A DNA stretch of 64,000 nucleotides from Adiantum capillus-veneris. Its lineage: Eukaryota; Streptophyta; Polypodiopsida; Polypodiales; Pteridaceae. Shown here in pieces: positions 1 to 10,849 of the stretch. The position numbers and the translations under genes are program-made. Where the stretch lies: the NCBI GenBank assembly GCA_014529385.2, contig CM043961.1, positions 12,464,478-12,528,477 on the forward strand, written 5' to 3'. The notes beneath the pieces are model-generated. The model was given only the letters and a program-made list of their open reading frames with translations, was not told where the DNA came from and ran no database searches. Positions within the stretch are counted from its first letter, which is position 1, and each line of letters starts with the position of its first letter.

Positions 1-243
1 TTTCCTTGAATTCTCGATCCACTTCTTGTAAGCTTCTACTCCTACTTGCCATGTTTTATGTGCTTCAACATTCTCTCTATTTGGTTCCAAACCAACCTCG
101 GGAAACTCTTGTTCACCTGTAATATAATCCTATAAACCTTTGCCCATGATAAAGTTCTCCATCCTGTAAGACCATATGCTGTAGTTCTCTCTGGTCAGCT
201 TCTCTCCAACAATCTGTGTGACTTGAGTTGAACTTTCTGCCAT
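1..243 (-). pseudogene. Ty1-copia gag N-terminus (runs off window)
   Basis: Reading the minus strand from the ATG at 243 gives an 81-codon frame that leaves the window. It begins MAESSTQVTQIVGEKL and continues with ENYSIWSYRMENF and a W-x-x-G-V-E-A-Y-K-K-W segment. This is the usual start of plant copia gag (DUF4219/UBN2 type), which builds the virus-like particle that packages element RNA. One in-frame TAG at about codon 38 falls where the family normally has Trp (G-L-W-D-Y), so the copy is probably dead. The matching primer site and LTR lie at 1134-1317 on the same strand, so this is the 5' end of one minus-strand element. Family assignment is confident; the rest of the element is outside the window. 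Confidence 0.8.
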
Positions 244-1133
244 CTTCACTCTCTCAATTTCTTCCAAAGGATTTTGACAAAATTTCAGCAGAGTTTCGTT
301 TGTATTTGGACAATATCTCTAGTGACAATCTCAACCAAAGTGCTTATAAACAGTGACAGAAAATCTCTCACTGCAAAGGGAAAATCCACTGACTCACTTT
401 GTCACAGGCTGACTCAGTACTATGCATAAATACTCTAAAACAATGTCCACATGGACCTGTATGCAAATGCAATCCATACGTTGTCATGTACCACATATCC
501 ATACATCCACCTTCTTCCCATAGTCGTAAACGACATATGAGGTCTTTCGCGGGGCTAGTCGGGGGTTCGCTCCAGTACCTAATCCACCTTGCCAAGGTAC
601 CAAAGCTCCCAAGGCAAGGCTTCAAAAAACATCACTCGACCCTCACAAAGGCTGCAGTTTTCCAAAATACATTGACCGCATATCCATACATAACCACAAA
701 GTACTCAATCTGACAATATAACCGCCTCAACTTCTTCCCACAACCTTTCTTACATAGGCGGCTGTCCATAACGGACCCACAACAAACAATCATAATCTTC
801 GATAACACAATATCATGATGCAAAAGCTCTATGTCGCTCTCAAAAACCTGTGTAAATGCTGAATTCTTCACCTGTAACCTGTAAATCTACTTTCGAGTGC
901 AAAACTGGACATCTCCTATGCTTGTGTGAGCTGGCTGTTTGCTGCAAAAAATTGTAGATTTTGGCAAATCTGAGTATGTCAATGCGTCCGGAACACCCAA
1001 AAACATAAAGATAGACTCCTGGATCACTGTATTCCGAGTTCGAGTGAGGGAGTTGTGACCAAAAAAACCTCTCTTTTTTGCTGTTTTCCAGAGCTGTGGA
1101 AACCTGTGTATTGACTGTAGCTCCTCAAACTGT
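244..1133 (-). other. Untranslated leader of the minus-strand copia element
   Basis: About 890 bases separate the primer site from the gag ATG. I see no convincing coding sequence; short ORFs on both strands show no family motif. The part near 935-1085 shares a recognisable stretch (a 'caatgcgtccggaac' core followed by 'cccaaaaac') with the arms of the foldback element at 4428-5054, so a related repeat may be embedded in it. Confidence 0.5.
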
Positions 1134-1145
1134 GCTCTGATACCA
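1134..1145 (-). promoter_or_regulatory. tRNA-Met primer binding site (minus-strand copia)
   Basis: The minus strand reads TGGTATCAGAGC, the standard plant copia primer site complementary to the 3' end of initiator tRNA-Met. It sits three bases inside the LTR boundary at 1149 and points toward the gag at 243-1, which fixes the orientation of this element. Confidence 0.85.
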
Positions 1146-1148
1146 CTT

Positions 1149-1317
1149 TGTAGAGTGCGCAGGTGATGGAGAAGGTAGGAAAGAAGACTACACTTACACA
1201 CCAACACACATCGATACACACACACACACACACACAATCGTTACCCTGCAGCAGCCATTCAACGAGCTGCTCTTCTCTTCTTCATCTCTTTGAACTATTA
1301 TCCAAAGTATATTTACA
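1149..1317 (-). repeat. 5' LTR of the minus-strand copia element
   Basis: The segment next to the primer site starts TGTAGA and ends TTTACA, matching the TG...CA rule with near-inverted termini. At about 169 bp it is short for a copia LTR. It contains a (CA)n run near 1213-1236. Outside it, decayed copia integrase on the opposite strand begins at once, so this element probably inserted into the older copy. The outer boundary could also be 1320, and the partner LTR is outside the window, so the call rests on one copy. Confidence 0.6.
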
Positions 1318-1322
1318 ACATA

Positions 1323-2640
1323 GTATAGTCAGTGTCCAGCCGCCCATAGCACAATGGACATATTCTTTAACAAGATCTATGTTGTCCAACACCAATCTAC
1401 CCAAAGGGTTTTGGGAAGAAGCAGTTGCTACAATATTTCATCTCATCAATAGGTCACTTAGCTATGTGCTAGACAAGCAGGTTCCAGAGATACTTTTATC
1501 TACAAAGGTTCATTCTTATGAACATCCTCAAGTTTTTGGTTGTGAAGCATTTTGTGATGTTCCTAAGAATATGCAGGAAATGTATATTCTTGGGTTATGG
1601 CGAGTCTAATGAGATGGGATATCGTCTTTGGATCCTAAAGTCAAAAAGATTGTTTGAAACAATGATGTGTATTTCAATGAGCAAAAGATGCATAAGAAAC
1701 CTATACCTATTGTTCATATGCCACATGTAGTGATTCAAGAGGATGGGATAGTTCTTAATAGAGTACATAATATACCTGAACAACAACCACAACATGTAAA
1801 AAACCCTCCTATGTTAGAAGAAAGAGTGGAACAACCTAATGTGCTTGAGTTAAAGAGATCTACTCGGGTTTCTTGTCCTCCATAATGTTTTGTTCCATCT
1901 CTTGTGTGATGTTGATAGATGGTGGTGAGCCTTCATGCTATGAGGAAGCTAAGTCTGCAAATGATAAGCTTAAGTGGCAATTGGATATGCAATTTGAGAT
2001 AAATTCTTTGTAGAATAATGACACTTTGGACTTGATACCTTTGAAAGGGGGCATGAATATTCTTCCTTGCAAAATAAAGATTACTCCCATTGATGATAAG
2101 CCAAAGTACAAGGCTAGAGTTTTTGCCAAGGGATTTAAGTAGTAAAAGGGTGTTGATTTTGATAAAATCTTTTCACAAATTGTGAAGATGAACACTCTTT
2201 ACTTAGTGCTTGCACTGGTAGCCATTGAGGATATGGATTTTGTTCAAATGGATGTCAAAAATGGAATTATTACATGAGGATCTTCATGAAGACGTTTATA
2301 TGCAACAATCACAAGGGTTTGTTATTGAAGGCAAGGAAAAGATGGTGTGAAAACTTAATAAGGCTCTATCATGAGTTTGATACTTCCATGAGGTTTGAAG
2401 GGTTTAGAAGGAGTGATGAAGATCATTGCCTCTACACTAAAAAGTCTATAGATGGTAGTCTTTTAATATTGGTCAGTGTATGTAGACGACATGCTTATCA
2501 TAGGGCAAAGTACTAGCAAGATAGATACATTGAAATCAAAGATGCGCAAAAACTTTGATATGAAGGATTTAGGAGAAGCCAATCACTTTCCTGGTATAAG
2601 GATTGTCAAAGATAGAAGCAAGAAAATGATTCTTACCAAC
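1323..2640 (+). pseudogene. Decayed Ty1-copia integrase to reverse transcriptase
   Basis: Several frames together give a copia pol fragment in the normal order. First comes the end of the integrase core and the C-terminal part (SMLSNTNLPKGFWEEAV, LINRS, VFGCEAF, then GYRLW and YFNEQK near 1615-1680). Next is the linker ending in RSTRVSCPP (about 1885), then RT motifs: a K-Y-K-A-R-V-x-A-K-G segment, F-V-Q-M-D-V, MYVDDMLI (about 2480) and DMKDLGEA (about 2560). In-frame stops and frameshifts are frequent, so it cannot be expressed. Homology stops abruptly near 2640, before the end of RT and all of RNase H. It is older than the intact copy at 18950-24412. Confidence 0.85.
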
Positions 2641-4427
2641 GGAGTGCATCTACACTTGCATTGCTCCCGCACCCAAATTTTGATTGCAGGTTGAGGACTT
2701 CAATGATGCCTAGAGCACCGAGTATTGTGCACCATCGTAGAAAGGTTTTTGAGCACTCGTCGTTGCGGCTATCTGTTGAGTGCAGGGTTGACAATCCTCC
2801 TCGCACATGACATGTGCTCATCCTCAAGCTCAAAGTGTCCTTGAGAGACACGTTGAGGAGTTGTCAAAGTAGAGCTAGTGGGAGTATGACCACGCACCAT
2901 ACCTTTACCTAGTAGCTCTTTTTGTTGTCTCTCAGCCTTGTGTTCTAGCCAACTGCACTCTCATCTACTCGAGCACTTTTTTGAGGGAGCCAAAGCCCCT
3001 TGTTCTTCACATGCTCCAAAGCAATGCACCTCAAGCGAGAGATTTCCCTTTTGCACTTGGCGCAAGGACAAGGGAGTTTGTCCTTGAGCCACCAATCACG
3101 TTCAGGCCCGTTCGGAGGGCCACGATCATCTGTGACACAAAGACATTTTATTCAAAAATGTTATTAAAAACTACATGTGATTAAAAAATGAACAATTACT
3201 TAATAGATTAGGTGTTAGCTATAGTCACAATAGAAAAATTGAAAGAAATGACAATAACATGCGCTCTAAAAAATGAACAATTTGTAGGGTACATGTCAGC
3301 TAAGATTTTTAATAGGAAAATTGAGAGAATTGACTAAAAATATTTTTAACTAAAATACAGTGAGTAAAAAGAGGGAGCAAAACTTAAAAAAATATAATAA
3401 GTACTTAAAGTATAATTTTAAAAGATGCAATGTGTAAAAAAGAAAAGTGGTGCTAGAAATTAATGAAAAAAAGTACCAAATGGGGTGGAAAATTGGGGTG
3501 GAGGTTGAAGAAAGACTGGAACCTCAGATACAGTTTTTGAACGTTTGATTTTCATGTACGCGGTAATATCCATGGTAACATGCGCTCCTATCCATTCAAG
3601 AACCTGTTCTTGCACCAGCCTCTACATCATAAGTGTCTACGACAACAGCTGAGAAAATCAAATTTTTGAAAGCTGAGCTTGAATAAGAGAAGCTGCAACA
3701 ACAATTTGTCATAGCAAGCATGATTGCAACCAACTCCCAAAGGGAACAAGAGATCACAAAGATAAAATTGCAGATGGCTAAAGGAAAAGAAAACTCACTA
3801 CACATGTGGAGATGCACACTAGGGAATAATAGGCCAAAGCATTGGAACTGGGTGCTCTCCAATCAAAGGTAGAAAATAGAGTACACAAAATCTTAAAGCA
3901 TAGACATACCCCAATGGACCTTCCAAGTACAATCCTCAAGAAAGAAGACAAAGAATTTAAGATTGTAGAGATGAGCTTTGAAGGTGAGACATGCCAGAAG
4001 GGTCACACAAAGAGTACATGAAGTACAAGCTCAAAGTGCTAGAGTTGGCGGCCCTTTTCAATGCTCAATCCTAACATGAATGTCAAGAACTTCTGCCATG
4101 AGACGGTGGACCTACCTTTGACAAAGCAAGAAGCCCTACTCTAGAAGAGAAATTTATTGCCGTCACTGGAGCCAAATGCCAAAGGTGACTCCGAAGATGT
4201 CCCAATTATAGCTGAGCAAGTACTACTCATCTTGGAGAGCCAAAAACTTTGGAGGAAGAAGTGGTTAGAGAAAAGGCCCAAGGATGAGACTCATTAGGAG
4301 ATTTTGGAGGTCTTTTGGAGGGCCTTTTAGAAGAGAGAGGAAAAAGCGGTCCTTGAATGAAAGAAGATGCTATGTTACATAGAAAAATAGATTGATATTA
4401 AGAAAAATATAAAAAAGGTGTCAGTGG
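2641..4427. other. No recognisable gene
   Basis: AT-rich sequence follows the copia relic. Around 4000-4330 the plus strand has broken readable stretches with charged, helix-prone composition, and 5430-5900 has a similar one (KIIARVAKFNKITKTL at its end). The two may be parts of one decayed ORF split by the foldback element at 4428-5054. I do not recognise the family. Confidence 0.4.
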
Positions 4428-5054
4428 TCCTTGAAAATGGGTGCCTTTTCATTCAATGGGAATGTCTTTTTCATGAGGTAGGCGACACTCATTTAATATG
4501 GCTTTCGTCATCATTGACAAAATCACAAAACTGTCAATTGGTGTTGGAATTTGAAGCTTTTGGCACTGCCAATGCATCCGGAACGTCCAAAAACCTAAAA
4601 AACGCCTATCTATTTGCCTCAATCTGACACCCGGAGAGGGAGAAATTGCCAAAAAACCCCTAAAAAGAGAATTTTGTATCACGACGCGTGAGGGACCGTC
4701 TAGAGAATTCTAGATGATTCTTTGCACGCCTAGATCCAACATTATTATTTTTTGCCTCACGGCGCGTGGAGGGCCATTTGGAATTTTCCAGATGGCCCCC
4801 CGTGCGCTGTGAGGCAAAATCTCCTTTTTAGGGGTATTTTGACAATTTCTCCCTCTCTGGGTATCAAATTAAGGCAAGTAGATAGATGTTTTTAAATTTT
4901 TGGTCATTTTGGATGCATTGGTGGTACTAAAAACTTTAAATTCTAACACTAACAGATAATTTTATGATTTTTTTTAATTTTAATGACGAAAGCTATATTG
5001 AATGAGCGTCGTGTACCTCATGAAAATGGCACACGCATTGATCGTTTTCAAGGA
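4428..5054. mobile_element. Foldback (long inverted repeat) element, about 627 bp
   Basis: The left arm (4428 to about 4745) and the reverse complement of the right arm (about 4746 to 5054) align over their whole length at roughly 70-75% by eye. Both start TCCTTGAAAA. They share TTTTCATGAGGTA, GCTTTCGTCAT, CCAATGCATCC and GAGAGGGAGAAATTG in the same order. The centre holds a second palindrome around 4753-4830 built on GCCTCAC..GGCGCG. No coding capacity is visible, so this is a non-autonomous foldback or MITE-like element. I could not identify a target duplication by eye. Confidence 0.8.
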
Positions 5055-6175
5055 TTTTTGAAAAGTTAGGTTCACTTTTCAGAGTGTTCAGTTGTCCTTT
5101 TGGATGTACGCAACAAGTGCAAGTATATTTTAAGAACATTATCTAGAGAGAAATAGAATTTCTTAGAAGGCCCTCCAAATGACCTCTGAAATCTGCTAAT
5201 AACATATCAAAATTCTCCTCAACACCTCACGATCGACCCTACATTCTCTCCAATACCAAGATGATGATCCTGAAAGACGTACTACACATGGAGGAGTAGA
5301 AGGCCATCTGTCCTCAATTATCCAATTATTGCAAAACCTCCAAGAAACCACAAACCAACAAAAGGGTATATGGTACACGCTTTTAAGGCAGTGATCACTT
5401 TAATGCTAGATGTGGTAGATTTCACCTTCCATATGATGTGGAAAATTGAACAAAATGATTCTTACATGCATAGGGGCCTTTGAAGATATCGACAAAGTTG
5501 AACACCCCTGGGAGGTGTTTCTAGAAGGATCATACAATATCTGATGGAACACGGAGATTGCAATTACCTCAAGAAGCATGCTAATGGGCATGTACACACA
5601 GATGGTGTTCCTCTTGTCTCACTACATGAAAACTTTTGAAGAAGCCCTTATGACAGGGTTTTTTGAAACCATTTTCAACCCACTTATAAAGGATCTGCAG
5701 GCTAGGCATGTGGCATACCAAAGTGCACTACTAAACAATTTGTTTAGAGATCTCTCCATCAAGAAAAAGATCATTGCAAGAGTAGCAAAGTTTAACAAGA
5801 TTACCAAGACATTGAAAAAAGGCAGTTTGATTACTAAAGAGCTTCACAAACTTGCACAAGGACGTGCAACGGCTCGAAAGGGGGGAGTGTTTGGTCAATG
5901 CAGCTGACGAGCATCCTCCTAGCCCACCATACCTTGTCCAAGCCTTAAGTTTTGATGTAATCTATCTATTTTTTCTCGAAAGTCCAATGTTAGTGGATTG
6001 CCACCACGGACGTCTGTAGCATAGCTATCTGGCACTAACATAATCATGTCAATACTCCGGGAAGTGACTTGGATGGGTCACATAAACTCTTTGATGGTGT
6101 CAACCTCAAAAAGTGAACCTAGCAAGCAACCATAACACCCCAACAAGCAAACCAACACTCGCTGATTTGAAACTT

Positions 6176-6299
6176 TGACTATGTCATATCTTGCCGCTCT
6201 ATGTCATCACGCCAAGGTAGCATGCTCTAGGTCATCACGCCAAGGTATGACTATGTCATATCTTGCCTCTCTAGGTCATCACGCCAAGGTAGCATGCAT
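6176..6299. repeat. Short tandem repeat, about 72-bp unit
   Basis: A unit starting TGACTATGTCATATCTTGCC at 6176 recurs at 6248. Within it the phrase GTCATCACGCCAAGGTA occurs three times (about 6210, 6231 and 6279). The second unit is shorter because one inner copy is missing. Confidence 0.8.
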
Positions 6300-6316
6300 T
6301 CATTATGATGTCTCTC

Positions 6317-6317
<1 letters not shown>

Positions 6318-6354
<37 letters not shown>
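6318..6354 (+). repeat. Homopolymer tract of 37 C
   Basis: An uninterrupted run of C lies between TCTCTCA and TCCCTTTC, followed by an A-rich stretch. Such a tract is prone to length error in assembly, so the exact length is uncertain. Confidence 0.9.
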
Positions 6355-6357
<3 letters not shown>

Positions 6358-7235
6358 CTTTCAAAAAGAAAAAAAAAACACCCCAAAAAACTCACACAGA
6401 AAGCTCTCCAGGGTTAGTTCATTGTCTCATATGACTCAACGGAATAGTATGTGAAGCTAAAATATTTTGTAGCTGTAAAAATTGATCAACCAAATGAACA
6501 TATAAACTACGTTAGACATGTGTCCATAGGTTAGACATGTAAAACCTCTTGCTAAGTAGAGCTATAATCTCACTTCAAAATTGTGAATCGCTCCAAGCAC
6601 TCTCATCGATTTTAACACAAACCTAGGGATGTAGGGCCCACAGTGTGAGTATATGTCAATATAAAGACCTTCATCATCATGAGTCATTGCATCCATTTCC
6701 AAAGCTTGAGGAACATGAATAGAGAAGAGGTTCATCTACCTCATGAGAGGAATCACCATCAAAATCTCTAAGTATAGGAAAATTGATAGGATAAGCTACG
6801 CACACAAGAAAGCTTCTTGCTGACACACACCTCTTGCTTTCATAAAGGCACACACATGTTCTACATGACTTCTAAACTAGGGGCTCTTCCTATGTCCAAT
6901 AACTCCTTATGAAGAAGCTAGTTCTTTGCGAGCACTATAGGAAGGTTGGTACGAACCACCACCAATTCCTAATTTCAATGAAACTCAATGGGCATCATCC
7001 CAACACTATGAGATACCTACCAATGAGGTCAAATCCACCAAATCCCTCATAAAACACCCCTAACTCTAATTGCAGTTGATGTATATACAAAAATATGAGG
7101 ACGGAAAAAATGTCCACTATTGGTATCTATGTGTGCTCTTGGACAAGGGGAACCTAACTACATCTCCCTCTACTCTATCTACTCTCTCTAGCTAATCTAA
7201 CTTCTCTCTCTCTCTACTTAATCTAACTATCTACA

Positions 7236-9890
7236 CACTCTCTCTACCTAATCTAACTTCTGTATCTATCTTCTCTCTTCACCTAATCTAACTTCTTTCT
7301 CTATCCTCTATGAAATCTCTCTACACTATTTCTCTATTTTTCTCCTAAGGATGTTCCAAAATTTTCAGAGGCGCATCATTAGTGTTGGTCCCTCATTTCC
7401 ATTGAGGGTCGGGATTTCACTTTGGATGATAAGGGAGACCTTCAAATATTCGTATCCTATTCCCTTTTCTTGAGGTTCAAGGGAGTATTCAATTTGACTT
7501 GTAGGACTACATCTCTTTCTCAGTGAATTTTGGATTGAAGATGCCGAAGATTGACAACGTCCATATCTATAGTCTTTTCTTCTCATTGCCATTCTTATAT
7601 CAAATATTTTATAAACGGTCATCAATGGGAGACAAGGACATTGAAACAAAAGAAGATGGTGATTGGTTTGAAAAAAAATTCAAGAGGAAGACAAAGATGC
7701 GGAGGCGTACAGGAAGGAAAAAGAGATGCGGAGACGTATAGGAAGGAAAACAAGATTATGGTGATGTATTGAAGATGAAAACATGGAAAACAAGTTTCCA
7801 TTACTATGGTACCTTGATAATTAATAACATTAGGGTTTGATTTTTTAAGAGGGCTTGTCTTTACTAGTAATTTTAAGAGAACTAAAATTTTCATAATATA
7901 TAGAGGGGGACTGAGTGGAATGGAGAGAAAACTTCTTAATGTTTTAGTTCTCTTTTACTGCTGAATTTTATGTGAAAATAACCTCAGCAAACACTAACGC
8001 ATTTGCCTTTAGTACTTAAGAAAGTGATTTGCCTTTAGTCACTTTGGTTTTTCACAGAGTATCTTTGTAGATACCGTCTAATTCAGCCCATATACAAAAT
8101 TGGCACGACCTATATAGGCCAATAATAAGAAGATGAAATAGTCTCATATGGTTCATAAACTCACCATCTCTTAACTGTGAACGTTTTCATGAATATTATA
8201 ATGTACCCTTTTATTTATAAACTTGTAATATACTTTTTTAAAATAATATCTTTTAATGATGTTTTTATGTAAGATTTTAAATAAAACATATGTTTGTATT
8301 GAACTCTCATGATTACATTTTTCTTCCTCCGGGGAAATAATAGGAAAAACGTGTAAACGGTCGTCGATGGTAGACAAGGCCATTGAAAAAACAGAAGATG
8401 GTGATGGCGTATAGCTAGGAAGGAAAACAAGATGATGGTGATTTGCTGAATATGAGAACATGAAGAACAAGTTTCCCATTACTATGATACCTTGATAATT
8501 AATAACACTTCTCTCTCTACCTAATCTAACTTCTGTATCTATCTTCTCTCTTCACCTAATCTAACTTCTTTCTCTATCCTCTATGAAATCTCTCTACACT
8601 ATTTCTCTATTTTTCTCCTAAGGATGTTCCAAAATTTTCAGAGGCGCATCATTAGTGTTGGTCCCTCATTTCCATTGAGGGTCGGGATTTCACTTTGGAT
8701 GATAAGGGAGACCTTCAAATATTCGTATCCTATTCCCTTTTCTTGAGGTTCAAGGGAGTATTCAATTTGACTTGTAGGACTACATCTCTTTCTCAGTGAA
8801 TTTTGGATTGAAGATGCCGAAGATTGACAACGTCCATATCTATAGTCTTTTCTTCTCATTGCCATTCTTATATCAAATATTTTATAAACGGTCATCAATG
8901 GGAGACAAGGACATTGAAACAAAAGAAGATGGTGATTGGTTTGAAAAAAAATTCAAGAGGAAGACAAAGATGCGGAGGCGTACAGGAAGGAAAAAGAGAT
9001 GCGGAGACGTATAGGAAGGAAAACAAGATTATGGTGATGTATTGAAGATGAAAACATGGAAAACAAGTTTCCATTACTATGGTACCTTGATAATTAATAA
9101 CATTAGGGTTTGATTTTTTAAGAGGGCTTGTCTTTACTAGTAATTTTAAGAGAACTAAAATTTTCATAATATATAGAGGGGGACTGAGTGGAATGGAGAG
9201 AAAACTTCTTAATGTTTTAGTTCTCTTTTACTGCTGAATTTTATGTGAAAATAACCTCAGCAAACACTAACGCATTTGCCTTTAGTACTTAAGAAAGTGA
9301 TTTGCCTTTAGTCACTTTGGTTTTTCACAGAGTATCTTTGTAGATACCGTCTAATTCAGCCCATATACAAAATTGGCACGACCTATATAGGCCAATAATA
9401 AGAAGATGAAATAGTCTCATATGGTTCATAAACTCACCATCTCTTAACTGTGAACGTTTTCATGAATATTATAATGTACCCTTTTATTTATAAACTTGTA
9501 ATATACTTTTTTAAAATAATATCCTTTAATGATGTTTTTATGTAAGATTTTAAATAAAACATATGTTTGTATTGAACTCTCATGATTACATTTTTCTTCC
9601 TCCGAGGAAATAATAGGAAAAACGTGTAAACGGTCGTCGATGGTAGACAAGGCCATTGAAAAAACAGAAGATGGTGATTGGTTTGAAAAAAAGTTCAAGA
9701 GGAAGACAGAGATGCGGAGGCGTATAGGAAGGAAAACAAGATGATGGTGATTTACTGAATATGAGAACATGAAGAACAAGTGTCCCATTACTATGATACC
9801 TTGATAATTAATAACATTAGGGTTTAGAGGCTTGTCTTTACTAGTAATTTGCCTTTGCATTTGCCTCTAGTACCTAAGAAAGTGAATAGT
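7236..9890. repeat. 1.27-kb direct tandem duplication plus a partial third copy
   Basis: Unit A (about 7236-8508) is repeated as unit B (about 8509-9816) with an offset of 1273 bases. The first 930 bases appear identical by inspection. Unit B is longer near 9680-9725 because unit A lost about 45 bases there. A contracted third copy of the unit's middle ('attagggttt' to 'taagaaagtga') runs from about 9812 to 9890. Each unit also contains an internal repeat: the GACAAGG..CATTGAAA..AGAAGATGGTGAT block occurs twice, 750 bases apart. No gene is recognisable in the units; the ORFs present are duplicated copies of the same short frames. Confidence 0.9.
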
Positions 9891-10117
9891 AGGGACAAAA
9901 ATGGTTACATCTAGAATGTACACAAGAATTCAAACCAATACAAATGTCTCCAACCAAAAGAGAAAAGTACTAAAACCAAAAAGACCCAGACATCAATCTA
10001 GTCCTTGCTCTCCCAAAGGTAGAGAGACCGTGAGATGGTAAAAAAGAGAAGGCAGGCGGTCCATGGTGGCTCGATTTGCATGTGTGCTTTGAAAACAGAG
10101 GCGGGGAACTGATCCAT

Positions 10118-10123
10118 TATAAA
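10118..10123 (+). promoter_or_regulatory. TATA box of the thaumatin-like gene
   Basis: TATAAA in the context CATTATAAAGC lies 98 bases upstream of the chosen ATG at 10216, which would leave a 5' leader of about 60-70 bases rich in A and C. Position and context fit a plant core promoter. Confidence 0.65.
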
Positions 10124-10215
10124 GCATCACAAACACACAACACAATACACACACCAAATTGCAATACAACACACAGAAGAGTAACAATACAATACATACA
10201 TATAAGCAAGCTGAT

Positions 10216-10773
10216 ATGGCAGCCACGATGATGGCCGTGTTATGGATGTCTCTCCTCATGCTGCCGCCGTGCATTTGGGCCACATCGTTCAACGTGGTGA
10301 ATAACTGCGGTGGCACAATTGACGTACAAGTGGTGGAGAACGTAGGGGGTCCGTCCATTGGGACGTCGGGCTTTAGCCTAGCGTCAAAGGCATCGAAAAC
10401 TCTAATCCCACCCAATGGCTGGGCCGGCAACATCGGCACAGGTACACCCGGCCTTTTGGCCGAGTTCTCCATCAACATACAAGCAGGCGTTGATCACTAC
10501 GACATCAGTGCTGTGAATGGCTTCTTCTTGAACGTGGGCATGAGCATCACTGGCAACGGCCAGGGCCTCTCCTGCAACGCCGCAGCGTCCATTTGCCCTG
10601 CCGAAAATGTCAATGGCAATGCTTGCGTCAGCCCCAACCGCGATAGCCCCACGAGCACCTATGCCCAAAACGTGCAAGCCGGCTGCCCCGACGTCTTCAG
10701 CTGGTCCGGTGACAACACCAAGGACCACGGCACTGCAACTGGAGGCACCTTCACTATCACATTTTGCCCGTGA
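10216..10773 (+). CDS. Small thaumatin-like (PR-5 type) secreted protein
   Basis: An intact intronless gene of 185 residues. Residues 1-22 form a signal peptide (hydrophobic VLWMSLLML, cleavage expected after CIWA). The mature part starts TSFNVVNNCGGTIDV, the thaumatin N-terminal strand, and continues with AEFSI (E83), DHYDIS (D93, D96) and VNGFFLNVGMSI, matching the family's A-E-F and D-x-Y-D-I-S-x-V-D-G-F block. It ends in FCP. Family members act outside the cell, often antifungal or glucan-binding. The mature chain is about 163 residues, the size of the small thaumatin-like class. It shows only six cysteines (31, 120, 127, 137, 157, 184) instead of ten in that class or sixteen in the long class, and the acidic cleft looks incomplete (N where D is usual in V-D-G-F, and no equivalent Arg that I can see). 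I chose the ATG at 10216 over the upstream in-frame one at 10159 because it starts directly at the signal peptide and has a purine at -3 and G at +4. Confidence 0.9.
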   Translation: MAATMMAVLWMSLLMLPPCIWATSFNVVNNCGGTIDVQVVENVGGPSIGTSGFSLASKASKTLIPPNGWAGNIGTGTPGLLAEFSINIQAGVDHYDISAVNGFFLNVGMSITGNGQGLSCNAAASICPAENVNGNACVSPNRDSPTSTYAQNVQAGCPDVFSWSGDNTKDHGTATGGTFTITFCP

Positions 10774-10832
10774 TGATCATCATGATATATGTATGCCACC
10801 AATGTTTTTGTCACAACGATAATGCCCGCCCA

Positions 10833-10842
10833 AATAAATAAA
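10833..10842 (+). terminator. Poly(A) signals of the thaumatin-like gene
   Basis: Two overlapping AATAAA hexamers (10833 and 10837) lie 60-70 bases after the stop codon, where a plant near-upstream polyadenylation element is expected. Confidence 0.6.
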
Positions 10843-10849
10843 GAGGTCA

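Larger units (their letters stand above)
5055..7235. other. No recognisable gene; short repeats
   Basis: The plus strand at 5578-5907 is open for 109 codons with a basic C-terminal part, but it has no motif I can name. The rest (5910-7235) is non-coding by inspection apart from the two simple repeats listed separately. CT-rich tracts with a repeated 'acctaatctaactt' phrase begin near 7150. Confidence 0.4.

Noticed and set aside
9993-10728. Long minus-strand frames opposite the thaumatin-like gene
   Set aside because: They lie antisense to a clear family member and show no motif of their own.
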